Source of the DNA: Opitutales bacterium
GTDB lineage: Bacteria; Verrucomicrobiota; Verrucomicrobiia; Opitutales; Oceanipulchritudinaceae
Direction of reading: 5' to 3'
Assembly (NCBI GenBank): GCA_007133065.1
Contig: SLNJ01000023.1
Coordinates: 1 to 64,000, forward strand
DNA: 64,000 bases
The notes below the pieces were generated by a model that searched no databases, was not told where the DNA came from, and was given only the letters and a program-made list of their open reading frames with translations. The translations under genes were made by a program, and so were the position numbers. Every line of letters begins with the position of its first letter. Positions within the stretch are counted from its first letter, which is position 1. This document shows, one piece after another, positions 51,001 through 56,291 of the stretch.

Positions 51001-53646
51001 GGGGATGGCGGCGGGGCTGATGTGATCATCGCCGGTCCGGGTGAGAACATCATCATCGGCGGTCAGGGCGACGATATCATCCTGAGCGACGCGGGCGACG
51101 ACGACATCATCGGCGGGCATAACGTGGCGGGTGGGGCGGCCGGGAACAACACCATCGACGGCGGCCCGGGCAACAACGTGATCGCCGGCGACAACGCGTC
51201 CATCCTGCGCCGGCCCGACACGCTCAGTCCGATTCACCGAGCCCTCGAGGGCGAAACGCTCTACCACCTCTTTGGCTCGGAGGGCTTCAGCCCCGACTAC
51301 CAGCCTGCGGTGACAGATGACTGGCAGCCGCATCCGGACGGGGTGGCCGGACGCAACATTCTCCTATTCGATCACCACCACGATGAGACAGCCGATTGGA
51401 TGTTCGGGGACGACCGGATCGCCGGCGGCCCGGGCCACGACCTGCTCTTTGGACAGATGGGGGATGATATTATCCACGGCGACGGCTGGATCGAGGTGGT
51501 CTTCGACGAGGACCGGCAGGTGGTTTCCGTGGTTTTGCGCATGGCCGAAGATCCGTCAACCGACGGCAATGACTACATCGAAGGCGGCGGCGGCAACGAC
51601 CTGATCATCGGCGGTCTCGGTCAGGACGACATCATTGGCGGCAGTTCGAACTTGTTCGGGCTCGATGACGCACGCGAACGCCCGAACGGCTCGAATATGA
51701 TATTCGGCGGCAATGGGGTCACGCTGTGGCGCTACGAAGGAGCGTATTACTGGGAAGGCAATCTGCCGGAGCTGCCGGCCGGGGAGCTCGAGCTGATCTA
51801 CGTCTCGGAAGTGAACGCGATCGATCGCGACCACCTCGGACCGCAGCCGGGAGGCCCCGGTTACGCGGACCGCCACGCCCGCGATGCGGACGTGATCCTC
51901 GGGGACAACGGGGTCATCTTCCGGATCGTCGGTACGAATGGACAAGGAAGCGGCCAGTATCTCGAATTCAACTACGACAGGTTCGATCCGACCCGCGGCG
52001 AACTCCGCATCATTCCCCGTGCATTCGGACTGCTCGATTACGTGCCGGGCGTCGGGGACCCGAGCGCGGACGGAATCCACGGCGGCGGCGATATTATCTA
52101 CGGTGAGGACGGGGACGACATCATCCACGGGATGCACGGGAACAACGTGATCTACGGTGGAGCGGGCGACGACGACCTATACGGCGGCGTCGGCCATGAC
52201 TGGATCAGCGGCGGAGCGGGAGAGGACGGGATCCTCGGGGATGACGGGCGGATCTTCACCAGCCGCAACTCCAGCGACTACGGTGAACCGCTCCATGGGA
52301 TCGCACCGCTGCCGGCCTCCGAACTCAACAAGCATATTTCCATTCCCGGCAACCACCTGCAGGCGGTGATCAACGTGGAGGGCGAGCTGTCCAAGGCGGT
52401 GGATCTTGAGCCATTCGATATCGGCGGCCACGACATCATCTACGGCGGCCGGGGCGGCAGCTTCCTGCACGGGGGGGCGGGCGACGACGCGATCTCGGGC
52501 GCCGAGGCGCTGGCGGTGTCGGCTGCGGTGGTCGATGGGCACGTCTTCGTCTTCGAGTTCGACGATCCGCACGGAATCCGCGCGAACATGGATCATGCGC
52601 TCATCGACGCGCACGGCGTGCTCGATTACGGGCGCAACCAGGAGAACCACTTCGGGCTCTTCGACCCGGATGATCCGATGCGCAAGGTGATGATCAACCC
52701 CGCGACCGGTCAGCTGGAAAAGGACGTGAACAATCCGGACGCGCTCGAATTCCTGCTCAACTTCGACGCCTTTGTGAAGGATGCGAACCGTCAGCCCGTG
52801 CTCGACGCCGGCGGTGGGATGATCCTGATCGATTACGGCAACGACCGGATCTTCGGCGGAGACGGGAACGCATGGCTGGTTGCAGGCACAGGAAACAATC
52901 GTTTGTGGGGCGGCCGTGGAGACAACCTTCTGAATCTGAACAACAATCTCGACACCAACGGCGGGCTCAACGACCAGCCGGACGATCCGATGTTCGCGTT
53001 CGCAGACATCGCCTACGGCGGCGCCGGGCGGGATATCCTCATCGCCAATACCGCGAAAGATCGCCTGATCGACTGGGCCGGTTCGTACAACACCTTCCTG
53101 GTGCCGTTCAGCCCCTACGGAATGCCGACGGTGATTCGCAATGGATCGCCCGCGATCATTGAATTCCTGCTGGAGCTGAGCAAAGCCGACGGAGCCGATC
53201 AGACCCGCATTGGGGATCTCGGGGACGGGCGTTATGGTGATCCGGATCTCAACGGCGAGCCATACGGCGAAATCGGCCTGGTGACCCAGCAGCACGAGGA
53301 GTGGCAGGATCAGACCGGCGGTCCGGACAGCCCCCACCCGGGCAACCAGGGCGGGCCGCGCGATGACACCGGCGACTTCGGCGGCGGCGGCGATGACGGG
53401 TCGACGGACGACGGCGGAACTGCCGGCACAACCGCAGATGTTGCATCGGACGATGACGACTCCTCCGATGTCGATGCCGGTAATCTGGCAGGGAACCAGG
53501 GCGAGGATGAAGGCGATGGCGACGCCGGCGAGGACGGGAATGGTTCTTCCGGCGATTTCACGGAGGATAATACCGGGAATCCGGGTGTCGGCGTTCCCGG
53601 AGGCGGCAAAGGCAACTCCGGAGGCGGCAAAGGCCGCGGAAAATAA
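36040..53646 (+). CDS. Giant LEPR-x-LL RTX/beta-repeat protein
   Basis: About 5,868 residues from ATG 36040 (36022 is an alternative) to TAA at 53644. The N-terminus has LEQLEPRILLSADS, the signature of the LEPR-XLL domain found at the start of very large proteins in planctomycetes and related groups. A Pro/Asp/Ser-rich spacer with repeated NPVDS follows (to about 36650). Then come INTTG-type beta repeats (36700-42700) with a core shared with the first giant (38640-40330), a Lys/Phe-rich strand and PPPP (42650-42790), GLGM repeats (44160-46400), Calx-beta-like domains (47490-48600), RTX nonapeptides (50220-53080), the conserved C-terminal module and a Gly/Asp tail ending GGGKGRGK. No cysteine and no enzyme motif was noticed. 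It is likely a secreted, calcium-dependent surface protein and a substrate of the upstream export genes. There is no classical signal peptide. Confidence 0.92.
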   Translation: MRSGGLELEQLEPRILLSADSLFGAVALADQLSTEDHNGVIEEPLFGTTEQYPTQEYDFSAAREDIFDGLDGDEFVPNPVDSEPGSGADSGTEATSNPVDSVAEPPGVTGVDDGLNSGSFGVTTSGVEGLGFVPNASTGAGEDAEQHGVLELTASTDADPFPGQLTETLIAANAPPQAGFSDSATPLPQTSTDDSAAGSFSIVHGGDTFFAVLSEGSESGALNLVREIEGIIEEMLEGVNTEGSNVTVNRQESLGDVDLGGVFTIASPELDFEVNYDTGDDTWDATVVITAGGMSLVIGTGDTVSATVTPIEGEDDAVTATFTLDGTGTTVDASAGTFVLQLGDVVFSVSDFVTAGTSLVTMTYSQSGGLQVDPLTNVTFEVDLTLGETAFFTATGEATFLIEDAGVAAVVDLTLQTGEGLEAYGVALDATLELRINTTGAPVEQIGTTTVDLPAGPYVMVTLTDSALTIAGSRLSATEFVFERGADGTVTLGGTGVSFELRTGSGEDANRIVGVLNADFNFVFSDDGVYGAMLNAEVAGPDFSGDLFQLEGIAALHLNTTQDAQSVTVSVPTEEPGVFDPQEINLAAAAVEDAYIMVSVAAGVLVIAGSSVRAETLTFKKEGSTVSIGGTDVSFELRAGSASEAPRIVGLENADFHFVFDENGFFGGMNGDLIGPEIGSLSFAGNISLEINTTGQAQGPFMVGEEGVSLPAGGDNGFYLKLVISGIGEDPASVSLGSIFSITADEISLEVDGDDVHIVIDDMTFSAGDVFEVGGSLDMTITPTQIVVTEASLTFAGDFEIGTFFSITTPGLSLSDFVYVHSGADPPDTGMQSGVIGISAGSAELFPGQPFSADATGIDGSFNLVTGAFSITLDTFTLTAGSAFEVDAAGITIQYDPADDGVQELVKIMDGTITILPISLSATVSNLSIRTDGFGFGELTVEVEGDFALGGIMTLVDPGITIKDFNVVYGESFSFTGSITVFAGEAAFFPGNSFFSAELTGVAATVNFNAAGEFQSFVFAADELSLSFGAFLTIEASDVNIDTGAVGGEYVAQFGSVGASINAGVLTIGGSAQNFAITAEGDFVTLDQFGFAFSVSADDADAFQLPSWLPSFSIEIELQWKTSFSEAPADFYLILSGSLTNASLPGFSAITLSGSVQDLVIDVGLLTQGKFPIVGIGSIELSVEGEVGGLSFSGGLAFGLIRLDAEGERIAGNDLTTEAAESYMYGAIMAGVEIAGKGLELRFGLSEAGPLAFFVSAQIPILLEPNSGLMLTGIRGGVSFGKTIPEPENAEALSGSEYGSTGDQSFSEWVAGLEEQVITLGNAGGGMAFLSEPMVFELGASISSMHIAGAIEGEVDFMMDTQGRFVIGGQITFADALTDRVRIYGDLADLPNMTMMFLLERPAESPIVKKFGELTMEFIAVSEGGERLLQGVLNDENEAVGGTLQPGETLLVRITLAGGAEFDLLGFAGARLEGTVTVDITTVKLTVDFDATLAINPLMGQVGAAAGRLVLDYSDGIAFWGVLKVTANLDGLSDYGVSGTGWGLMQFNTTNEVKTETITLPESDPEEFQIASGFRMSLQAELIFSVDDSPVFAINGAAAFAITADGVDAYVNGTLTLGSSEEPLLTFNVLGVLLIRSNGIAAMFELGFETPEDENPAVPITMTADLFLQLNTFEQEMTYTIPEELPPLYQDTDQETRDIVITAYPPSLDGASGPAAAHVVIMGAGSMTIDGVFELQGSFRIMLLADRFELEMDMTMSLEPLGQLDARGTLVITEAGIVAGLQLGVQGSTPSDVGEGDLAFTALFQFEMNTTNGPAEITRYKVDPSTKAIVSGEMETVTIAAGTVRIFAAGEVAVAGTLAFNGSFTLVYAGETLEVHFDARIEVQAGSHRIFDADVEGYLNISSEGLVAVFVLSLRPGGGPDSNLGFSFSIDTFRLEINTTGSSQIVTLTSGTVFLPAGQPTPHLRLFIAGSLTIGPATLDGSFAIQLSGDAFSISINATISVFGTTLSASGFASVYSGASPGIVVSIQLRLGGGTNVTVNPVDGLDFTVRGSFQLELNTTNQTREGIAPNSFAIAVSDLYVNLFGFELSGSLRIGISHAGLEIYIPSSDPLTLDFFGFLTLSVSGKLETNGNFSFTASASVTILNPDVFGFTGSVSVTFSNDGFAGSLSGTFGAFGIKVSAGGDFFIQSGLVKISVRISLQITPAFSFKFWKPFKTFRVHVPAVVISGNWSMTFGALTTAPEIPPPPSLARTSGNTLFLNIGEDVHHRGEFYPADDESYLITAVGLGSETGQRIQVSALGFDQEFDNITHIVARNTQSYNNYIAIDNDVMATVAINVGKTVTGENRFMLGGGAAIVEAGPGRHVVEFGAGGGTYIGGAGDSSITDHSGGSLTVKAPGFDEYVLSDGSLTYGDGDEDTIPYIMTFVGNSVENVILEGAANATYETSNLPGIDDEDGSTVPATPWTGNATFTGSGSSSVLRAGSTGNLTLTNSSLADSSTSAAVTLNNIAIAHLVGGDGANTFNVSGWTQNGSINGGGGSDTVVATNNANFALSDSSLTRSSGGTLELAGVEIANLTGGGGANAFTVDSWTGSALLDGTGGSDTYTINLTGSGSGTVTVADTGASGTDALTVNGTAGSDLFTVSGTAVTLGVNTETVNYSGVETLTVNGTAGNDTFVVNDTSIPTTINGGAGNDLFTVNHSSASLVMNGDTGNDTFNIRTIAAPATLNTGSGTNTVNVGSTAGSLGGISEKLTVNGQGTLDTVHLNDSGAWTDRVGILSANRITGLGMAGGASTKGVEYSGIEVLNLNLGSGSDTFTILGTHAGTTTVNTGGGNDRINIRSISGPTTANTGVGNDLVYVGSQAGLGDSGGTLNAIAAALTIHGGTGTDSLFLDDSGDPTANTGVLTGSTVSGLGMGGVLTYDAFAVLHLNLGSGGDTLFIEGTHAGVTHIDTGGGDDTVRVGRNTATPSVTLNAMLGELNIAGGGGFNTLIGDDSAAAQNRAGSLTADTITGLGMGHGISYLQFDMLEIELGSGDDTFAIDSTHTGSTLLNAGPGDDVVNIQTIAGITTINGGPGGDTINIGSNAPGADGTLNGIAAALIVDGQTGANVLNLDDTGDAAPTSGNLTASTVNGLGLSPAGITYLGMMAVSIRLGDGDNTFTVDSTHTGTTYLHSGAGDDEVNVRTIHGITTIHGGAGNDTINVGTLAPETHGNLNSIGAHLSVDGGTGTNTLNVDDTGDDFTNTGTLTDTALTGLGMSDDGLTYANIALLNISLGSGDDVFTIDSTYAGTTTNLFAGAGNDQIRARTISGPTHIYGESGDNRVWVGTKAPASDGTVNGIAAPLVVDGGSGHNELYVDDTGDPEATTGTLTETTITGLGMTDGVTYTNIARLEIELGSGGNRFTVNSTHTGATELDSGTGDDTIDIVGIAGATWIHGNDGDDVITVNPDHVTDNNPIGAVLHLDGNDGSDTYFIYLTGTGESLINVHDSGGIADTDALTLYGTPFDDTFLLRKDFIVLLQYIDGDQLGTYERINYDQNINGMLTINAVGGQNHFAIDDNSSITTINGSGDGVPGEAGDTFQIGQLFGAEFAGDGPGAGIGFGAGDLLETTRGWLSPGVTNPLTINGGDGNNTFTVYHNRAVLNLSGGDGNDTFIVRSFALAGSFEAQELYDDDRDTTNIAAGGGDDHIEYAVNAPVSIDGGSGFNTVVVIGTEFGDKIVVTQDGVYGSGLFVEFVNVQELVVHGAEGNDNIWVLGTPEGVSVRIVGGLGSDSIHVGGNPGTVVSNDLRGHSGLIGHGIDTGDPDRDAAFDDVHVPGISANVADNDGPGVVLTEAGGRLQVYEGGEIPGFLAAHDSYTVVLTHAPAAPVTVTVSAQRPSPAQQSRGEDTILVSSGTAPGTFERSITLEFSEENWNTPQTVYVQAAGDDAAQGERTHVISHSLNSGDEGYNNLPVRNIPVTVFDNDAAGIILLHESFEPTVFEGGATDAYAVVLTRQPTGNVTVNLFPDEQVGVSSDTLTFTSENWNVPQLVTIQAVDDNEPEGRHHGFIHHELASADVDFDGISGGRLTVLVQDNDAPGVHVEERDGSTNVIEGGTAEDGAPFSDTYTVVLTKQPSGPVTINLEALPTATSNFPGGPFNPQVELSVNQLTFTPENWDQPQTVTVTAMNDEVVNGGDYKVFTSNFRVSDIRGPLMIDGGIGDGIPPLQVGIGLPGEQTGPLLEVDNPNLFVEEEDQVDRVIIHNDHSVANDEAVLTADRLYGLGMVEETTIQGNTFPAGIQYKELEEVIINLGSGNNTLTIESTHEGRTIIQGGRGDDTFNIRTIDGHTTLFGAEGEDTFNVGTLAPGTGGDVNGIQALLTIDGGAGNNVLNVDDRAEVADVTGILTQSTLTGLGMRSDLATANDLIQLTVTATGGSYMLGHNGTSVEVAWDADHHALTAALWELLGNRNAAALTFGDVALINLQGELRGDGVELTVDASGLTHDSGVPQAELLRRTDGINYYAIDMLNIALGDGADVFNVQGTTAATNLMTRGGDDRIYVSSEANLDLDTATDFLRGHLDRITGALNIDAGTGRNLLMISDEANPVASGTAEAPARITDQTSDLFAEQLARFGSDVFAPFLGLPDPEIVIEGLAPAPINYRADVAGDYTGGITVWSGFGDDYIQIDGTHYRENVRTVTTLNTGLGDDHIVVDLHADKDGFFVLNTEGPYPGNDEFEIPDWAVGITDHDTVDASSSTLPLVIFGGDGDDTITGGQAGDIIFGDRGRVHYADDNGEVVAVLGGGGPGDRTDGVIRPASAIFSVDHAVGGANAITGGEGDDVIVGGPGSDAIDAGEGENVVFGDNGRIELVAGIPVLITTTAPGIGGDDTITAGSGNDIVLGGHGDDTITIAGGDNVVIGDHGRIEAVAGLLQLITATEPTLGGDDTITTGSGNDIILGGTGSDWIETSAGNNLIFGDHGRVEANDGHFIDSSLLPLALPHEEVPFTFTSIYTGLGDGGGADVIIAGPGENIIIGGQGDDIILSDAGDDDIIGGHNVAGGAAGNNTIDGGPGNNVIAGDNASILRRPDTLSPIHRALEGETLYHLFGSEGFSPDYQPAVTDDWQPHPDGVAGRNILLFDHHHDETADWMFGDDRIAGGPGHDLLFGQMGDDIIHGDGWIEVVFDEDRQVVSVVLRMAEDPSTDGNDYIEGGGGNDLIIGGLGQDDIIGGSSNLFGLDDARERPNGSNMIFGGNGVTLWRYEGAYYWEGNLPELPAGELELIYVSEVNAIDRDHLGPQPGGPGYADRHARDADVILGDNGVIFRIVGTNGQGSGQYLEFNYDRFDPTRGELRIIPRAFGLLDYVPGVGDPSADGIHGGGDIIYGEDGDDIIHGMHGNNVIYGGAGDDDLYGGVGHDWISGGAGEDGILGDDGRIFTSRNSSDYGEPLHGIAPLPASELNKHISIPGNHLQAVINVEGELSKAVDLEPFDIGGHDIIYGGRGGSFLHGGAGDDAISGAEALAVSAAVVDGHVFVFEFDDPHGIRANMDHALIDAHGVLDYGRNQENHFGLFDPDDPMRKVMINPATGQLEKDVNNPDALEFLLNFDAFVKDANRQPVLDAGGGMILIDYGNDRIFGGDGNAWLVAGTGNNRLWGGRGDNLLNLNNNLDTNGGLNDQPDDPMFAFADIAYGGAGRDILIANTAKDRLIDWAGSYNTFLVPFSPYGMPTVIRNGSPAIIEFLLELSKADGADQTRIGDLGDGRYGDPDLNGEPYGEIGLVTQQHEEWQDQTGGPDSPHPGNQGGPRDDTGDFGGGGDDGSTDDGGTAGTTADVASDDDDSSDVDAGNLAGNQGEDEGDGDAGEDGNGSSGDFTEDNTGNPGVGVPGGGKGNSGGGKGRGK
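36070..36096 (+). other. LEPRILLSA N-terminal motif
   Basis: Codes for LEPRILLSA, about residues 11-19 of the protein. The motif is known from the LEPR-XLL family of N-terminal domains. It is preceded by an amphipathic stretch (GGLELEQ) and is not a hydrophobic signal sequence, so a non-Sec-signal route or a leader-binding partner is suggested. Confidence 0.75.
44160..46400 (+). repeat. GLGM tandem repeats of the second giant
   Basis: Six coding repeats with the same consensus as in the first giant (NVDDTGD, ITGLGM, INLGSGDDxFxI, STHxGxT, GDDxINVRTI). GLGM boxes lie near 44390, 44769, 45069, 45427 (GLGL), 45789 and 46158, a period of 300-379 bases. Two further boxes lie near 48810 and 49200. 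Confidence 0.6.
47490..48600 (+). other. Three Calx-beta-like domains of the second giant
   Basis: Three units start with (A/F/Q)DNDxxG and contain SYTVVLTHAPAAPVTV, AYAVVLTRQPTGNVTV and TYTVVLTKQPSGPVTI. Each goes on to an FSEENWNTPQTV-like strand and a closing VxDNDxxG. They probably bind calcium. The first giant has the same domains with an extra inserted module. Confidence 0.6.
50220..53080 (+). repeat. RTX-type calcium-binding nonapeptide blocks of the second giant
   Basis: Many coding GGxGDDxUxGG units, for example GGDGDDTITGGQAGDIIFGD and GGAGDDDLYGGVGHDWISGG, separated by longer spacers that match those of the first giant in order. This is the beta-roll that folds on calcium outside the cell. 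Confidence 0.85.
53040..53643 (+). other. C-terminal module and Gly/Lys tail of the second giant
   Basis: DRLIDW, VPFSPYG, FLLELSKADGADQ, GEPYGEIGLVT and a SPHPG turn repeat the order in the first giant. A long Asp/Gly-rich linker and two GGGKG units ending GGGKGRGK follow. The conserved module and the basic Gly tail are separated by a linker of variable length. Confidence 0.6.
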
Positions 53647-53649
53647 TTA

Positions 53650-53685
53650 TTCCGCCGATCTCCGACGCAGCAGAGGGTGGAAGCT
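53650..53685 (+). repeat. 36-base block conserved after both giant genes (copy 2)
   Basis: Starts 3 bases after the stop codon and matches 27052-27087 at 29 of 36 positions without gaps. It overlaps a different hairpin (53673-53694), so the conservation is of sequence more than of one secondary structure. Confidence 0.55.
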
Positions 53686-53694
53686 CCTGCCCTC
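53673..53694 (+). terminator. Hairpin after the second giant gene
   Basis: GAGGG, bulge, GGA, a 3-base loop, TCC, bulge and CCCTC can pair. There is no T-run after it, so it is at best a weak or Rho-assisted terminator between the giant gene and the RDD gene. Confidence 0.3.
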
Positions 53695-53837
53695 CGTGCG
53701 CTTTGCGCCCTCCTGTTTGGACGCCATCCAACCCGACGTGCCGGAGTCTGGGACAAACGAAGCTTGAGGTCTTCGCCGGATGCTGCTTGTCTGCCGGGCT
53801 GTGGCGATTGAACCCACAGAAGGAGAAATTGAACCGT

Positions 53838-54377
53838 ATGAATGGAGCATATGATCATCCGCAGCCCTCGGGCGCTGAACAGGCCCCGAACCTCGAACCG
53901 CGAACCGCGGCGCCCGCGATTGAATACGCCGGCTTCTGGCGGCGTTTCCTTGCTGTGGTGGTCGATAGCATCCTGCTTGCGTGCATCACATGGCCGCTTT
54001 TGATCCAGATCTACGGATGGGAGTATTTCGAGAGCGAGGAGATGATTATGGGCCCTGCGGACTTTCTGATCGCGTGGGTGTTTCCTGCAGTTGCCGTGAT
54101 TCTGTTCTGGATCAAGAAGGGCGCCACACCTGGAAAGATGCTCGCCCGGGTACGGGTGGTTGATTCACGCAGCGGTCAGCACATTACACTCGCACAGGCG
54201 ATCACCCGGTATCTGGGGTACTTCGTCTCCGGATTTGTGCTGCTGCTTGGATTCATCTGGGTGGCCTTCCACCCCCGCAAACAGGGATGGCACGATCTCT
54301 TTGCGAAAACAGTGGTCATCGTCCGTACACCGACTCCCTCGATCGAATCCGGATTCACGGGGGCTCGGAACGAATGA
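53838..54377 (+). CDS. RDD-family inner-membrane protein
   Basis: A protein of 179 residues. AGGAG at 53821-53825 supports ATG 53838 over start codons further upstream. About 25 polar residues (Pro/Ala-rich) precede the RDD domain, which begins with YAGFWRRFLAVVVDSILL (the Arg and Asp that name the family). Three membrane segments are visible (about 39-59, 76-93 and 129-147), and GATPGKMLARVRVVD and KQGWHDLFAKTVVI are typical of the family. The RDD family is membrane-bound and of mostly unknown role, sometimes ion transport. It lies 191 bases after the second giant on the same strand; a functional link to the export genes is possible but unsupported. Confidence 0.85.
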   Translation: MNGAYDHPQPSGAEQAPNLEPRTAAPAIEYAGFWRRFLAVVVDSILLACITWPLLIQIYGWEYFESEEMIMGPADFLIAWVFPAVAVILFWIKKGATPGKMLARVRVVDSRSGQHITLAQAITRYLGYFVSGFVLLLGFIWVAFHPRKQGWHDLFAKTVVIVRTPTPSIESGFTGARNE

Positions 54378-54570
54378 TCGCCCGTATCGCGTGACCGGAA
54401 CCCGCCTCGCCGGGCTTCCGGAGACGGCAGGCGGGTCCCGGTATATCGCATCCAATCGATCGGCGACTCGGCGGCGACTTGGGATTGGGGGCGGCGGAAG
54501 GGGTCGAACGTCAATGGCGCCAAGCTAAGGCGTTTTTATCATCTGGCTTCTCCTCGGGGCTCACGACGAA

Positions 54571-54600
54571 AGAGGCCGGCCCCATCTGGAGCCGGCCTCT
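54571..54600 (-). terminator. Intrinsic terminator of glnA
   Basis: A perfect 10-bp stem (AGAGGCCGGC and its complement) encloses a 10-base loop. Read on the minus strand it lies 35 bases after the glnA stop and is followed by TTTCG. It can also stop readthrough from the RDD gene on the plus strand. Confidence 0.8.
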
Positions 54601-54635
54601 GAAACATGAAATGGCCGCAGGTTCAGGCGAATGGA

Positions 54636-56045
54636 TCAAACGTCGAAGTACATGTAATATTCAATCGGGTGTGTCCGGAGCCGCACCTTGTCGTATTCGT
54701 CGCGTTTGATATCGATGTAATTCTCGACAAAGTCCTCCGTGAAGACGTCGCCCTTGGTGAGGAACTCATGATCGGCGGCGAGCGCTTCGTACGAGCCGCG
54801 CAGCGACTCCGGTACCGTCTTGATATTGGCCGCCTCTTCGGGTGGAAGATCGTAGAGGTTTTTGTCCATCGCGTCACCCGGGTCGATCTTGTTCAGGATG
54901 CCATCGAGCCCCGCCAGCATGATCGCGGCGAACGACAGATAGGGATTTGCGGAGGGGTCAGGGCACCGGAACTCGACGCGCTTCGACTTTGGACTTGCAC
55001 TGTAGGTCGGGATCCTGCAGATCGCCGAACGATTGCGCGCGGAGTAAGCGAGGTTTACCGGTGCTTCGAATCCGGGAACGAGACGCTTGTAGGAGTTATT
55101 CGTCGGATTCGTAAAGGCGCAGAGCGCCGGCGCGTGCGTGAGGAGGCCGCCGATATACCAGAGCGCCTCCTGGGAAAGACCGCCGTAGAGGTCACCTGCG
55201 AACAGCGGTTTGTTGTCCTTCCACAGTGACGAGTGTACGTGCATGCCGGAGCCGTTGTCGCCAAAAATCGGCTTCGGCATGAAGGTGGCGGTCTTGCCGT
55301 GCTTGTACGCGACGTTTTTCACGATGTACTTGTAAAGGCACATCTTGTCGCCGGTGCGGAGCATGGTGTCGAATACGATATCGATCTCGGCCTGTCCCGC
55401 AGTGGCCACTTCGTGGTGTTCGCGCTCGATCTCGATTCCGGCCTCGATCATCGTGAGGATCATCTCGTTGCGGATGTCCACATGCTTGTCGGCGGGTGGT
55501 ACGGGAAGGTACCCCTCCTTGTGACGGATCTTGTGGCCCAGGTTGGGGAATTCCTCCTTGGCCGTATTCCAGGTTCCCTCGATCGAGTCGACATAGTAAA
55601 AACTGTGGTTCGATGTGCTGTCGTACCGCACGTCGTCAAAGATGAAGAACTCGGCTTCGGGTCCGAAGAAAGCCGTGTCGGCAATGCCGGTCGACTTCAG
55701 GTACTCCTCGGCCTTCTTTGCAATGCCACGCGGTGAGCGGTCATACGGTTCTCGTGTGATCGGATCCTCAACGTCACAGGAAATACTGAGCGTAGGAAAC
55801 TCGGAGAACGGGTCGATAAAGGCGGTTTCCGCTGCCGGGATCACGAGCATGTCGGAGGCCTCAATCCCTCGCCAGCCTCGGATCGAGGATCCGTCGAACC
55901 CGAGGCCGTCCGAGAATACATCCTCGGTCAGTTCGGAAACCGGAACCGCGAAGTGTTGCCAGCTTCCGTGCAAGTCGCAGAACTTAAAGTCGACGATCTT
56001 TACGTTTCTCTCTTTCGCCAGGGCGAGTACGTCTGATGGTGTCAT
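54636..56045 (-). CDS. glnA: Glutamine synthetase, type I
   Basis: A protein of 469 residues, the usual GSI length. It makes glutamine from glutamate, ammonia and ATP in the cytoplasm as a dodecamer. Signature motifs are FDGSSIRGW (50-58), [12 protein letters not shown] (126-137), [12 protein letters not shown] (264-275), [19 protein letters not shown] (323-341) and [14 protein letters not shown] (357-370). NLYDLPPEE (396-404) contains Tyr398, the site of adenylylation in GSI-beta enzymes, so GlnE-type control is likely. The ATG at 56043-56045 gives the standard N-terminus; there is no strong ribosome site. The gene is transcribed away from the cyclase gene and ends at its own hairpin terminator. 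Confidence 0.97.
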   Translation of the reverse strand: MTPSDVLALAKERNVKIVDFKFCDLHGSWQHFAVPVSELTEDVFSDGLGFDGSSIRGWRGIEASDMLVIPAAETAFIDPFSEFPTLSISCDVEDPITREPYDRSPRGIAKKAEEYLKSTGIADTAFFGPEAEFFIFDDVRYDSTSNHSFYYVDSIEGTWNTAKEEFPNLGHKIRHKEGYLPVPPADKHVDIRNEMILTMIEAGIEIEREHHEVATAGQAEIDIVFDTMLRTGDKMCLYKYIVKNVAYKHGKTATFMPKPIFGDNGSGMHVHSSLWKDNKPLFAGDLYGGLSQEALWYIGGLLTHAPALCAFTNPTNNSYKRLVPGFEAPVNLAYSARNRSAICRIPTYSASPKSKRVEFRCPDPSANPYLSFAAIMLAGLDGILNKIDPGDAMDKNLYDLPPEEAANIKTVPESLRGSYEALAADHEFLTKGDVFTEDFVENYIDIKRDEYDKVRLRTHPIEYYMYFDV

Positions 56046-56291
56046 GTGTTGTCTGGTTGGTGTGATTTTGAACTCAGGGTTTTACAGTGAGAACCGGTTG
56101 CGCGCCAGTTCTTTTTATTCACGCATTCATAAAGCAGATTCAATGCCAGGTTTGAGAGATTTGTCCAAGAGTGCCCAAAATCGTACAGATGAGTACGTTC
56201 ACCCAACGGCGACCGGCCGGCCCCATACGGATCAAAATGGTTCGTGGTTTGCTCTGGTCACGGTGGCGATCGGTTCATAGAGAGTAGTGTG

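Noticed and set aside
56046-56243. A sigma-54 promoter upstream of glnA
   Set aside because: A GTGCCC-like patch near 56170 lacks the partner TGCAA element at the right spacing on the plus strand.
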